Assembly: GCA_014706295.1 (NCBI GenBank) | Contig: JACSVZ010000002.1 | Location: 103,100,431 to 103,164,430, forward strand | Direction: 5' to 3' | Source of the DNA: Lycocorax pyrrhopterus obiensis | Taxonomy: Eukaryota; Chordata; Aves; Passeriformes; Paradisaeidae | Length of the DNA: 64,000 nucleotides | Part shown: positions 12,301 to 27,300 of the stretch, one piece after another | Layout: each line of letters starts with the position of its first letter | How positions within the stretch are numbered: position 1 is the stretch's first letter | Position numbers and translations under genes: made by a program | Notes under the pieces: generated by a model | Seen by the model: only the letters and a program-made list of their open reading frames with translations | Database searches by the model: none | What the model was told of the DNA's origin: nothing

Positions 12301-15300
12301 ACTAAGAACAGAAATTTACAAATGTGTAGATTTTAGCAGATGCAATAACAGCTTTTACACAGAATAAATACAATTTCATGCTAAATTAAACTTCAGCACA
12401 GGTTGCTTTGGTTGCATTTTGAGCCCAAAACATGTCTTTAGGCGCAGGGATGGATGTGAGTTTCTGTGGAAATGGGCAAACATCCTGTAGCAAATTTACC
12501 TGACACAACTTTTCACACACCAGACATACTTGACATGGTCCACAGTGGAGACCACCTCTCAGAGTGGTGTTCAGAATGAAGCACTTCACTTCAGTAGAGT
12601 CCAAAATCAGCCAAGGCAAATTCACCAGTGGCTAGGGCTAAGCCAGCTGGCTGTGCCGAGAAGCAGATGTGGTGTGAGGCTTCCCCTGGCTCTGCTGTGT
12701 GTCTGGGGACCCCAGGAGAGCCTTACTCTGCGCCTTTGGGGAAGAGCTTACAACAAAGTTGTGCAGGTACTGTCCCAAACGCATGGCTGGGGTCCAGACA
12801 GTGTCACTGGCAGCCCACGTGCTGTTTTGTGACTACTCGACACCTGCACTTTACCCTTGTGAATCTCATTTCTTGTTTTCAGTCTCATAAAAGCCTTAAA
12901 AGCCCACATAAGCCTTCCAGAGTACTGGGAGCCTGTCTGAAGTCATAGTCTCACAACACCTGCGTTCATTTGCTAGATATGGCTGCTAGAAAAAAACCTC
13001 CTGAGCTTTGCTGGCTGACTTTTAACTGTCAGGAGAATTGGAACTCATACAAGCAACACACCACAAAGCTGGGCTGCAGCTCACTCAGTCCGCAGGGCAG
13101 AGGCCTAAAGAGTGAAATGGTCACTTTATACAGATTAAAATTATTTTCATAAAAACACTAAGATTAAAAAAGTCTTATAAAAACTTTCAAAAAAAGTCTT
13201 TAAGTATTGAGGTGAATTGTTTAACAGAATTTTTAACTTAGTGAGACAACTTCTGTCCACAGAGGCATTGATTTAGACCTTCAAATCAAATCTTCAGATT
13301 AACCTCACTGAAAAAAACAAATTGACAAAATACTTTACCTTGGGATGCATGTACTTGTCATTTCTTGAGTCAATTATGCTAAGCTTTATTAAGACAGTTA
13401 TTTGAAATGACACTGGAAAAATGAATACATTTCTCTACTTGCTTTTCTGGACCTTTAAATAACTATCAACTGCTGAAATCCTGTATCCTGAGCAAACTGC
13501 TTCCTTGTATGCAACATCAATACTGCAATGTTCAGAATTGTCCCATCTCCATAACACTAAATCCAGAATCACTTGCCTAAAGCTCAACTTCAAGTGGAAG
13601 CAATCAGATATGTGTGAGTAGAGATCTGCTTTAACTTGGCTGAGCAGGCCACGAACAAAATCTTCCCATCATCTTCCCATCTATCTGGGAAGGCAAAGAA
13701 TAGAGCTGAGATCATTACACAGCCAGGAAGAGTAACACTGTTCTCAGCACCAGAATCCTTGCTGCTCTGCTTGTCATCACTGTTGTGAGTGACAATGTGG
13801 TTACCACATCACATACCAGCATCTTCTCATGCTCTCCTCAGCCCCCAAAACACACAGAAACAAAGTGCATAAAGCTATCTAGCCAGTAAAGGAATCTGTG
13901 ACTGCTCCCACAAGTAGCCAAAAAGACCTCACTTGAATTTTGTTACAGACACCAAGGGGATTTTACAATTCCGTCAGAAAGCAGCATTGTGCACAAGCTC
14001 ACAGGGAGCCCAGAGGAACTGACTGTATGACTATTCACACTACAACATTAAAATTTTATGTTGCATTTTATCGATGCTGTAATGCAGAGCGCACATTTGG
14101 TTTCTTAGGCCACGACTTCATCAGACAACATTTTGCTGTTGGTTTCAAAACCCTGCTACACAGCCAGCTACCATAGGAATGGCAGGCCAGGTCAAATAAC
14201 CGTAACCAAAGCAAACTGCACTCCCAGCACGGCATCTGGCTGCAAGACCACACTTTTGATTCCTGGATAACTTCATGGATCTATGAATCACGCCTATATA
14301 TGAATAGGCAGTAAGTTAAAAGAGACCACCAACTTTAACATGTCGTTCAGTTTCGTGCCATGTGAAGAGTAAACATACCCACAGAGAGGAACGGAGTGCA
14401 ATGAGAACAACTTAAGACTGTGAGACATGGAGCTGGGGGAAGGCACCATTTAATGTGAATGGAAAGCTGCTGGATCCTTGGAGAGCACATTGTGCATGGT
14501 TCCCTAAATGCTTCGAGCAGACCACTGCCTGCTGTCACCACTGCCTTGTGTGCTGGAGGACATTTCACTACCTTTGCCAAGAATTGCAACAAATAAAATA
14601 CATTTCTGGTCTCTGGGTTCGTATCTGATGCACAGTCATTCGTTAAGTTGGCTTGTTAGTTTGGACTGAGGCATTCAAAACCCCTTAATAAAAAAAATGG
14701 TAAGAAAATGCAGTCATAGTTTTAAGATGAGGGTCATTTGACTTTGCTGGGCTTTACACTGCTTGGTAAGATTTTATATTTTATTTCTTGCAACACATCC
14801 TTGTCTTACTGCCCTCAACAACTTTATTAATAACAATTTGTTTCTGTTTCAGCCCCTCTGAAGTCAGATGACATCATTTGAATGCTAGGATATGCTGGCA
14901 AATTGTGCCTAAGAAACTCTCCACTGATCCAAGTCCAGGTCTTGCTGTCAAATAACGTTGGTATGGGAGACAATGCTGCAGATCACAGATGTAAAAATAG
15001 TTAAAGCCATACCCCAACTCACGTAACAGGGTTCCCAAAATCACTTCCAAAAAAGGCTCTTCTGCCAAAATCTTTCTGCAACTCCAGCCATCAAAACTCA
15101 CTTAGGCTGCTGTGCCAGACAGTGTTATTGTAATTGGAAACATTTGGGAACTGCAGTGTATGCTTCACAAATCCTGTAGAGGCCAGAGGCACCCCAGAGC
15201 AGCAAGGGATGCTCAGAGTTCCTGCATCCCAGACCCAGCAGCAGCGTCCTTCCATAGCCTTTTAACACCCAGTAGTGGATGGAGGGCTCTGCCCTGAAAA

Positions 15301-18300
15301 GGTATTATTTTGTGGAAACCCAGGTGTGCTGAGGCTTTTTAATGCTTTAATACATTCTAACAAGGGCTGATAAATGCAACCCACGAGGTCGCTCGAACAC
15401 CTGCTTCAAACAGCAGAAGAAAGATTACTACTTGTGTGTATCTTGGACCTTTCTCCAATGTTGGTCCCTAGTGCTAGTTAATTTTGGGCAAGATGGATGA
15501 GAAACAGGATTATACAGATACATCATGTTCCATTTTAATGGAGACTAGGTCTGCTTCTGCAAGATCGAGGGACAGAGGTCCTAACCCTGTTGAATTTAAG
15601 TCAAAATTACAGTAAAAGAATTACCTGAAATGTACAGTCCCTCTTCACTCCATTTCCTCCTTTAAAGGAAAAGAAACTTTTTTTTTATTTCACACAAAAG
15701 CTTCTCACCTCAGAAGGATTTCTGTGTCAAGTACTGCTATGCATTTGGTTTTAAACAATTAAACAAAAGAAACACACCTATCACAGGTTTTCAAGTCTCT
15801 GCCTCGGGATGAGGAGGATATTCTTCCCTACAGAAATTAATTTCAGACCCTTCATGAAACACTTGTCCATTCAAGAAAGAACACTCAAGAGTCTTGCTTC
15901 AGATCTCTCCCAACCACCATCAGCTGCAACAGCCCACAGGCTCTTCCCTCAGCACCTCTTCTAATTTTACACCAGTCACAGAAATTGGCCTCTTATTTAT
16001 CTCATACATGCACAGAATTAAAACCAGAAGCATCAACCAACTGGGGAGTGCAGCTTCAAAACAGTCCCCAATTCCTATGATTTTGCGTCATGCTAACAGA
16101 AACAGGAAAACAGGAACTCAGCTTCCTTCTGTAAACTTCAAGTCTCAGAAAAACAACCCACTGCTGAAATTTTGAGCAAGAACTGCAGAGGGAACTGAGT
16201 GGCATTGGGCAAGGTCTCTAAACCTTCATGGCAAGGCTCACCAGCATGCTAAGGTTACCATTTCCCAGCATTCTGAGCCAAAGGGAATGTGCCCGTCTTC
16301 TCAGCTGCTCTAATGCAAACCTTAAACCACCTGTGGAGGTAGATTTGCACCAACATGTTGGACTAACAGAACTGGCTGAGGTGTTAGAACACTGCCAGCT
16401 GGAATGTGCCAACTACTGCCAACAGCCTTGTGGGAATGGAAGCTTCTGGGAGAGAGATGAAGCACTAGTCTTCTATTGCCATGCCAAGATATGCCAGAGC
16501 TCATTTGTGAAACTTCTAGATCAAAGAGTTGGTGCCGAATTATAATCATTAACTCATGTTAAAAACACAACTTAGAGGAAATCTTTCTTATCATAAATTT
16601 GAATTCATTTGACTTCAGTTTTCTCTATTTACTTTTCAATTTTCCCTGAGGAATACAGAATAATCTTCAACAACAAAAATGAAATCAAATGAACTGGAAT
16701 ACAGATAATTATTACTTAAAACTCACTTTAAAATCACTATTCAAAAACACTACTTTTTCCCACTCTCTCTATTCTAGCTTGAAGTAAACATAAAAACATA
16801 TTAAGACTTCTTTTTTTTTTTTTTTTTTTGAAGGATACTTTTAAAAGCACTCAAAGTACTCTGTGGTGTTCTGGAGCAAAGAGCCAAAATTAGAGTCATT
16901 GTAAAAACAAAGTAGATATTGTGTAATATTAAGTTTTTCCTCCCTTGTTTAGTTCTTTTCTAAAAGTTGCAGAAAGGAAAGCCAGTTGAAAAACAAACAA
17001 ACAAACAAAAGTAAAAAAAATAAAGCAAGAAACTTACTTGTGTCAGACTGAGATTTCAGCACGCCTTCAATGTCTGTGGTGATTTTGGAAACCTGACTAT
17101 GAAACTGTTGTACAGAGTTTTTGAGGCCAGAAATATCAGTAGAATGAGATGCTATAGTTCCATTCATCTCACGGATGCAGTTCCATAAGCTGCTCACGTG
17201 CTTATTCAGACCGTCTTTTATATTCTGCAAGCTGTCTGAAACAGAGTCCAGCTTGCCACAGACTTTTTCAACATGTGAGACTCTGCTCTCAACATCTGAA
17301 ACATCCTCCTGGACACCTTGGGTCTTTTCTTTGCACTTGCTAAGATCATTCAGGATATGGTCATTCAATTGTTCTAGTCTGTCCTTCACTTCACCACAGC
17401 AGTTCTCATTGGAATGAGCAGTTTGATTTGCAAATGTCCTCTGCATTTGATCAATTTTTCGGAAGACACCTCGTTGTGTTTTTCTGCATGTCGAATTGAC
17501 ACCCAAAAGCTGCTCCCTGCAGCTACTCAGGCCGTCTTGAAGATTTTTCATATCTCTATCAATGGCATTTAGATTGTATCGGAATACACGTACGTCTCTC
17601 TGCATTTTCTGCATGTCACGTTGGTTACTCTTAATTAAGTTGAGTTTCTCATTAAGAGAGCTATTTAGAGAGTGCAGGAGAACAGAATTATTCTCTGTTT
17701 TCAAAAGCAAGTGGTTGTACTTGTCGTTACAATTTTCTAGCTGTTTCTGAAGGCCCTCCGTACCTTGTGGCGCAGACTGACATTTCTGCCCACAGAGCTG
17801 TTCAAGCGACAGCAGTTTGTCCTTCAGGAAATTCATCTCTGCTGTAAACTGCTCATTTGCAAATCCTGCATCACTGGGCAAGATGGGCCCAGGATTAACA
17901 AACATTCCATCCGGGTCTGTGGTGTTGGCAAGCTCTAAAATAGTGCCGCCTAGCCTAACCTCCAGCGCCCGCAGCTTTTGGTCGAACAAGTCTCTCAGTT
18001 CATCCACCTCAGCAGCGATAGCACCGCGGAGAGTCTCCTCGACATAAAAACAATGTTCTTCAGCATTTCGTTCCGTAATATTCACCCTCGCATCCAGCTC
18101 CTCCAGCCTCTCAGCAAACATATCTTCTAGACCTGGAGTTGACAATCGAATTATTTCATTATCTATTCTGACATTCAACATCCTCTGTGCTTCCACAATT
18201 CTGTCAATCTTCTTATCTAAATCTTTCATCTGTTGGTCAAAGTCATTTCCCTCACCCTTCTTGCAACAACTGGAGTCATTTGATGGAATCTGAGTCCGGA

Positions 18301-21300
18301 GAGTATTTATTTCTTTTCTCAAGTCATTCTCTTTTCCTCTTATAACATCGATTAGCCCTACACAGTTATTGTCATCATCCTGCTGCTGAATATCCTCTAG
18401 TTTGTATTCACAGGAGTTCTTCAGATCTGCCATTTTCTTTTCAAATATTGCCATTATTTCTTGCCTGAGGGACTCAAATTTTGAGTCTATATAGTCCTGA
18501 TATATACTGTCACGGGGCATTGTTATTGTAGGTCCTCGTGCTGCCTCCTGCAGTTGTTTTAATTGTCCTTCATAGCCTTTTACCTTTCCATTCAGTTCCT
18601 CCAGCTCATCATTCCTCATCTTCAAGGCTTCTTTGACCTCAGCTAGCTCAGATTTTATATCTTCCATTTCAAAATCAATAAAAGGGTCTTTTTGATCTTT
18701 ATTGTTGAGGAGTCCTGGCAGCTGAATAGTGTCTGTTTCACCACCAACTGCACTGTCAGGCTCTGGGCGGTCGTAAAGGTTGTTCAGCCAAGTGACCAAC
18801 ATCTTGCTAGCATCTTCTTGTACAGTCAGCTTCAGGTTTTCATTCACACCTGCCACAGAGGACTGAAGTTCAATCACAGACCGTGTAAGTCTAAACAATT
18901 CATCCTCAAGAAACTGCATTCTCTTCTCATATGGTGGAGGCTCCGGCGCTTCTGTTGGTTCTGCATCTGTTTCCCAGAAATAACAAAATGTGGATGTAAA
19001 TATTCCCAGTGGTATCTGTTTTAATCAGCTGCAGTTCACTTCTCTTTACAATGAAATAATGATTTAAACTGCCTAATGCTTGTTGCCTTTTCTGTCCTTA
19101 TTTTCAGTCGTTTATAATTAATACATTAGCAAAACCCTCAAAACTAAAAGTTTTAGCACAGTGACCAATTCCTCCCAAGATTCAGTGGCCATATATAAAC
19201 TGGCAAGCAGCATCACCCCTCTTGTTCAGCAATGGATCTGAGCTGCAGCATATATAACAGACCATTATAGATCCATACACATCACAGCCCAATCACCTTA
19301 GAACCACTGCATCTCCTACAACAATAATTTACCCCTGAACTCCCACTGAAAACTTCAGTGGCAGTCATTGACGTGCCTGAAGTGGGTTTGTGCTTCAGTA
19401 TTTTACTGAACTGGGGTCCAAATACACATCCCATATATGACATGAGGTTCTGCAAGATACTCCACTTACCACACTTGCTTCACAACTACCTAATTATTTG
19501 ACATATATTTAAGCAGGCAATAAAAACATGCATAAAAGCATAAGCTTTACACATTCAAAACTGTTAGATTAAAATAACTTATCCTCATTGAACGAAAATC
19601 AGAAAGAGACAACTTTTAGCTGCAATCTACTTTTTACCGATGAGAAATCAATTAATGAATCTGAATCTTGTTGTTAGTAGCGCCACATTTACAGAGCCGC
19701 GTACAAATCTGGATGTTCAGTTTCAAGCAAAATATGTAACAACTGCAGAAAATCCAGAACCACAAAATAAAAAACAAACATTATCAGAGGTCAAGAAAGG
19801 ATAAACTGCAGGAAAAGTCAAAGTAATTTTTAATTTTGTCTATAAGAGAGGAGAAGGATACAGATACCATGACGTTTTATTATCATCATTTGGAATTAAT
19901 ATTTTAGGTCGGCTAACAAAATATTTTAAAAGGTTGTTTTTAAAGCAGGTATATAATCTATGGGACTAGTCTGAAACCATGTATTCAGTCATTCAATACA
20001 TTCCACTACACAGAAAACACATGTGGAAATCTGACTAAGTGCTATATATGACACTAATCTCCAATTATGTCGGAAAAAGTCCTTCAGAAGGAAACATCTG
20101 TTTATCATTTTTTCTTAATGGAGAAAAGGCATAATATGGCAGTGACAGCATTCCTTCTTGCCCTTTCAGAAGACAGTATCTTGCACAAACAAACATCACT
20201 CATTCTTTAAGATATATTTTGAGAAGTTGAGGCTTATCCTTAGTTATTCTCTTACTCCTTATTATTTAGGCAGGTAGTCTAACATGAATGTGTAAAATCT
20301 TCACAATCTTGAACAAAACATTGCGAAACTGCTAGGAACCCTTGTATATGATTAAAATTACTACCTGGGTTTTTCTTTTGTTTTAATAATAGTTCTTCTT
20401 TTTTAATTTTTTTTTTCTGAGCACTGGAGAAACCACAAAAAAAGCCCCTGTAAATTCTTACATAACCCACAATCTTAACACAAAGATTTTCTGGAACTGT
20501 GAGTAGCCAGCTGGCATTTCCAGCCAGTGTTCTACAGCCTATTCCTCTGTTATTCTTCAGGAAATTCTCTGTATCAAGACTGCTATTGCCTGGCTATTAT
20601 TTTCCCATCACACAGAGTCTTTCGTATGGCTTTTGTACTTGCCAGTAGTTGAGTTTAATAGAAACCAAAATGATTCTTATCCTTAGGAGACAAAACAAGA
20701 AACCAGACATGATTGTGCATACCAAAATTCAAACAAAAAGTTACCTGTGCCTTTCTTCACAACAGCTTTTGCTGGTGTTGTGGGATGACGAGCAGTGTTT
20801 GGCTTTTCTGCTGGTCCTTCCCTGCAGTCCTCCCCTTTGTAGCCAGGACAACATCTCCATTCCAGCTCTGTTACTGTCTTATAGGCAACGGTGTACCGAG
20901 GTCTGAAACTCGTTCGGTATCTGCGAAAACAGAAAGCGCTTTAAACAGTCCATAACCTAAGCTGCTATTTAGATCAAAGTTAAAACAGGTTTCGGGGGGG
21001 ATTATAATGAAAATCAAACACTTACAGCTACGATTCATTTTCTGCTTTAAACATCAAACAAATAAGTGTTTCTGTCTAGGTTTTAAAGCTGCCTCCACTC
21101 AACACAGTCATGATAGGGAGCCACGGAACAGGGGCTTTCATGTATGAGCAGAGGGATAAAATGCTGCAGCAAGTGAAGGTACAACTCATCAGACACCACT
21201 GAGAGTAGCAGTGACCACCAGTGTATTACTCTATAAATTCAAAATGTTTTTCCTCTAATTTCTCATTGCAACCCTCCCTCCAGGGCTCTTCTGAACATCA

Positions 21301-24300
21301 CAAAAATGCTTCTGCCTGCTTTGTCCCACTTGTCTTTCCACAGTCTCCACTTAAACCATTCCTCAGAACCCATATGAACAGAGCAGTCAAAGGTGGGAGG
21401 GATATTCCAAAGAAGGACAAAATGCTGAAAGTGTGAGTTCAGACAAGGACATGAAAGGAGGAGTCAGATGAAACACTACAACCAACGAAGAAATCAACTC
21501 TTTCCTCCTCCATCAGTTAAGCTGAAGAGGGTCTGGCAGACAAACCTATGCACACATTATGTATATACAACGTTGAGCTTCCCTGATTAATAACTTAGAA
21601 GTTAATAAATGACAAACTGATTCTGGTTGTGCAACTAACCAAAGGCTTCTTCCATAACTTCCCTTCAAACACATCCCACATGTTCAGCTGTGGTCAGACA
21701 CTGTGGTATCCCACCAGGCCATAAGCAGAGCCTATGCTATTGGATAAAAACTACATCAATTTAAGGTACGGCTCATTTTGGGTTGAGAGATGAGGAAAAT
21801 GAGTAAAACAGGGATTTGCCACCTGAGCTCTATAAAATGGTATTCTTGGAACACATACAAACAAAAAAAGTCATCCCAATTTCTCATGTGAATTCCTTTC
21901 TCTGAGTAAAACTAGCATCACGCTACTAATTTCCCTATGGCTTTTTCAGATCTTTTTTCCTTAAGATTATTTCGGATTAGAACAGTTTGCATCCATTAAT
22001 GAATGACAGGCTCATTTCACAGCTGAGGTGTCCCTAAACTGTAACACCAGCACAATAAATGCAGAACAGCAGCAAAGGAATCTACAGGAGCTCTGCAGTA
22101 GATTTCAGCCATAGCCTGGCTGGGCTCACAGGGGCTGCATCCTGGGACAGAGAGAATACAGTACAGAACAGCACCAGAAGCAGCCGTGCTATCACACAAA
22201 AATCATCTATTTCATTGAACATGGCCTTGTATTAATATGCAAAATTCCTTACTGGTCAAAAAAAAAAAAATCAGTAATCAGCTGCCAAACGGAAAGAAGT
22301 AAATCTTACACAGACTGTGAAACATTTCCTATTGAAAGTCACATAGTGGGACTTAGCTTACTGTTACCCTTCAAAGCTTCTCCTGCCACACGTGCAAATA
22401 GTTGCTGCAATAATTCTAACATTTTTTTATTCAGCATATTTCAGATACATAATTTTAATATAATGTCCTCCATCTGACAGCCATTTGCTGCCCCTTTTTG
22501 GTAAGCTGGTTAACAAACTTGCAGGGGTGTGCTTAAAATACTAATTTCTAATTATGAATTTGTTTCTTTTCTAAATGTATCTTTCCCAATTCTGCCACAA
22601 TATAGCCTAATTTCTGCACTCGGGAAATACTCAGTGTTGTTTCGCATTGTTACTTTGTCTACGACTTCTCATTTAAGGGGAAAAAGCTGCTTTCACTAGA
22701 GACAATCATATTTTTTTGCAACTATTTCTGGGCCAAGAGTAGTTTATACTAATAAGCCTCTCTGGAGGCCTCTCCCTTCTGTGAATCTGCATAGGAAGGC
22801 AGGGGCAGGCTGTGCTGTATCTCTGTCTATGAGCTGCTCACAACTGCAGTGGTTTGCTGTGGCTGTCAGCTTTTCATACTCTGACTTGGAGCACGTAAAT
22901 TCAGAGAGGGTTTCCAACCCTTTTATACCTTCTGAACACCATATTTGAAACAGCTGTAGACTGCACTCCAGCTCATCATTTCTCCTACAATTTTCACTTA
23001 AACATCTGCTGAATCCTGTTTACAAAGTACAGAAATCCCCAAGGTCAAGTGCTTTTAAAATTAAATAGAGGAGTGCAACATAGAGGGCACCACTGGGAAG
23101 AACAATATCCCGGCCACCCAGGAACTTCCTTTTCCTTCTCCCTTATCTAAAGTATTAAACTACAGCTTGTGTAGATAATTTGGGTTTGAATCCTTTCCTT
23201 CCAGCTAGCTGCCAGAGTCAGGAGCACAGGATTAGCTAGATGCTTTAGTGTTTTGAAGTGGTTTTGAGAATCATTACAACCTCTCTCACAACCACCACAT
23301 GACTGAAATGCAAACTTGGAACTTCCAGATCAATTTTCACATGCCGGAAATGGTTGTACATACTTCTGTATGATTTCCATAAAACGCTTAACTGCTTCTA
23401 ACTTTGTGTGTGTTCCTCTTTATTTTCAGGACCAAAGCCCTTCCTGAAAATTACAGTATTTTGGTTATTTTCAAATGCCACATCTCTCTTTTTTCCTAAC
23501 AAAGTTTTAAGAATATAGTTGAAATTAATTTCATAAAATGAATAAGAACTATTTATATGCAAATTGTGTGTTTCTTCACTCAAATTACAGAACGAGGATT
23601 TTCCATCACATTTCTGACAATTTTCTCTTTGAACACCTTCTCTGTAGTCATATTCATCAACACAGACACTTTGAGATGACTTCAACAGTCAGACAAATCA
23701 TAAGACACAACCAAATACAAAAGAAGAATATAAACAAATAAAAAGAAATCAAGCTTAATCTTTTTCCAATATCAAACATTTAAAACTTTTCCAAACTTTA
23801 AAAATAAAAAAAACAGGTATGTTTGACATTCTCACCCTTTTTTGTTTTATAGTTTCCTGGTCCTAATAGGCATAAAATGCTTAAATACTATTTAATTTTA
23901 AAAATATATTTGAAATGCAGTCCACTTCTTACAAATTCTTGCAAGCTTGAGAACTCAAGCAAATACACAAATTGGATCTGTTTTGTTTTCAGATATGGTA
24001 CATCAAATACAGATCAACCTGAATCCTAAATCACAATTCTCCTAGAGCCAAAATAAGCTAGAATCAGAACATTTCAAAATCTGGATCTAGAAGAGTTTTC
24101 ACATTTCACACTTTGAACTGTGGTAACAAGACAGTTATACTCATGGAAAGCTCAAAAATTCAGTTGGGATTTACTTACCAAGAACTACTTCTCTACACTG
24201 CCAGTCCAGCTGAATGAATAACAGAGCTACTCCCATTTCCTCCAGGAAGGCCAGTCATGTAAGGCTGGGAAACAGGAACTTACACTAGCACTTCTCTAAT

Positions 24301-27300
24301 TTGAATCCAGTCACATAAAAATGTCTTTAAAATCACAGATTCACAGCTACAGCTTCTCTACCAATGACATTCTTCACGCACAAGTGCTGTGCAAGTTGCC
24401 CATGCAAGAAAAGGTGTCACTGTGCACTGACACATGACAGTCACCAGCATGCATCCAGCCCCAGGGAGATAATCTATCATACAAGACACTTTTTAAAGTC
24501 AGAACTTTGCTCACTCAGTGAATCTCAGAGGAGGAGCTGGAGACTTCCAGGATTTTGCTAGGATATAGCAGTCTAACAGCACTGAACACAATTCTGTTGT
24601 TGCTTACAGTTCTAACAAAACAAACCATAATTTTCTTCTAGGGACTGCATCCTGAGAATAATTTGTGATTCTATGTATGTGAAAGACATAGGACTGGGAA
24701 CTACCAAAATACACAAATTAGACATGTCTTTACTTAAATCTGCAGTATTCAATCCAGTTACTCACTCACAGTCACAGCAAACATATAATATACAATCACA
24801 AGCACACAAAACACACAAAATGCACTCAGGGTACCCAGAGAGACAAAATGTTGCTTCTCTATGAAGCTGGATAAAGATACATGGTTGGAATATAACATCA
24901 AGTTTCACACTGTTTATCTGGCAGGTGTGAATTCTTACAGAGTTATCTAGTAAGGCAATTTTGTCAAAAGGGTCCACAAAAGTTTCCTAAGTCTCTTAAA
25001 AATTGAGGCTCCGCTTTTATACCTATATATGCTGCAATGCAACTAAAAACAGTAAAACATCAAATCTTCCTCTGGTTGACTTGGATTTCTGCTATTCAAG
25101 TAAGTGCTAATAAACACAATTATTTTTACAAGTATACTTCAAAACTACTTTAAAAATTAGTGATTTCTTATGTGGTTAGAAATTACATATAATACAACAG
25201 CATTCACTGTGCCTAGTCACTCCCTTCTCCTGTGGACTTCAAGTTCAAGATGAAGATCATAATCTCTTGATGAACTGAGCTAAATGTTAATATCAACTGT
25301 CTCTAATCTTTCATTGCAACAGAGAACATAAGAACAGCTGTTTTTCAGGAGTTTTTCCACAACAGGCTTGTAACTACCCACGCCTACTACCTTCACCATG
25401 AACTCAACATGCTGATCAAATGAGAAAACACACCCAGAACACTAATACAAACCTCCACTTTTATTATCTTAAGTGTTTCACAGCTGAAATGAAGTTGTAC
25501 AGCGTGACAATAGCATTCATATACTCCTCCTCTTTGAGAGAGAAGTACTTCCATAGGAAAATGCTTACTTAAAAATTCATGTTTGCTGTAAATGCTAGAC
25601 ATTTTGACTAGGGAATGAGCTATAATATTCTCATGGTGCTAAGGCACAGAAGGAAACAGTTAACACTGATATTTGGAATGTCACCTAAGAGCGATAAAAC
25701 AAATCAGAAACATTTGGATGAAATTGGTGGGAATACATATGGCTCAGCTCTGTAACTACATATTAGCACTCAACCTTTTGGGAAATGCAATGAGATAAGT
25801 GCCACCACATCCTCACTGTGAGGAAGGGACCACAGAATCAGCATGTTCCTACATAAGTAGCGTATAAACTGTTTACTCTGAGCACAAAGCCTCAAGGTTG
25901 GTCCAAATTTCTGTAGTGGTTGGAACAAGTCCCATGACTTCATCAGCCTGCAAATTTCTGTCTTTACAAACTAGAAGACACAAAATCTACACTATTTAAC
26001 ACTTTTATTGCATGTAGACACATTCTTTGTAAATTGCATAGTCCAGTAGTTATATTTATACAGTTATACTATAGTTATATAGTCTCAGTCATCTAAATCT
26101 CCAATATATTGCAATGGGAGCACTTAAGTGGCATATAGACACCACTCAGAAACACTATGTAGGAGACATAATTAAATGCAATCATATTTTGACCAAGCTT
26201 TTTTTTTTATTTTGTAGGCTGAAAATACACCTTATTGGCTGTTTATACTACACAAAAACTGAACTAGAACCAGTTGATCCTAAGTTTTCTGCTTCCCAAG
26301 AGTGCAGGCCTAATCGTAAGCCCTGCAAATGGTGGCAGAAATCCTAGTTCCACTGAAATCTTTGGAGATTTTAGCAGTTGTCAGTAACAGTGAGTTTCAG
26401 CACACCGAGATTTCAGGTACACAGATTTCCTGTGCGGGTAAGGACAGGCTTTAGTTGTCTGTATTTCCATGAAGGCAAACAGAAACAGTCAACACAGCCA
26501 GCAGAGTCAAAACAGGGCTGCATCTCACCCTAAAGTCATTATTTACATCCTGTTACCTACAGAGTGTGCTGGACACCACTGACTTGCATTTGAGTCACCA
26601 TCACTGCACGTCTAAGCTCCCATGCTCAGATTCATCCCTCTGCATACAGGGTATACAATTTAGGTCAGGGTGAATCAAATCCCACCTTTGTTTTTTGTTC
26701 TTTTATTACCTTGCTACTACACAGCAGCACTGGCAGCTAGCTTGTGTTCCAGCCCACAGACGAGCTTAATTTGAGAAAAATGTGTCTTTACTAAGGATTT
26801 GTCCTAAGGCATTTATAGCAAGCAGCGAAAAGATGTTTTGACAGGAATAGATGAACCTACAGAAGTCTAAGTGTTCAGTGAAAGCAGGAAGAGAGTGTTT
26901 CAAAATTTTTTGTGCTGGGAGAAACAAAGTTTTGAGGCACTCCTGTGGAAAATACAAAGTTACGACAAGCATCACTAGGGCATATGACCAAGGAGACTCA
27001 GCTTCTCCCGGCTCGCACAGGCACACAAGGGAGTTCTTAATAAAGTTTGCACTCATGTATAGCATGGCCAACATTTGTACCAGATCTGTTCTGAGCTAAA
27101 TCCTGAACAAAAAACTGCTGCTGGCTGAGAGCATTAACAGGGACACAAACTGAAGGAAAGCAAGGGAATGAGTCAAAACCCTCTGCATCCACAGGAACAC
27201 AACTGCCTGCTGTGTGCACACCCAAGAAATCACCCATCCAGGTCACTGCAAAGAGTGCTTTACTATCTGACTACAAAAGCACTGTAATTTTACTGAATGT

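Larger units (their letters stand above)
11444..17037 (-). other. EMILIN2: EMILIN2 intron 4 (5.6 kb)
   Basis: AT-rich intron with no supported exon. Near its 5' end it contains an AAAC-type run (plus strand 16989-17010) and a 19-base T run (16811-16829). Reading straight through the donor gives a short hydrophobic tail before a stop at 16949 (see findings). Plus-strand open frames near 12530-12950 and 16228-16545 match nothing I recognise. Confidence 0.82.

Noticed and set aside
16228..16545. 105-codon plus-strand frame within EMILIN2 intron 4
   Set aside because: No similarity recognised and no splice context; length within chance.
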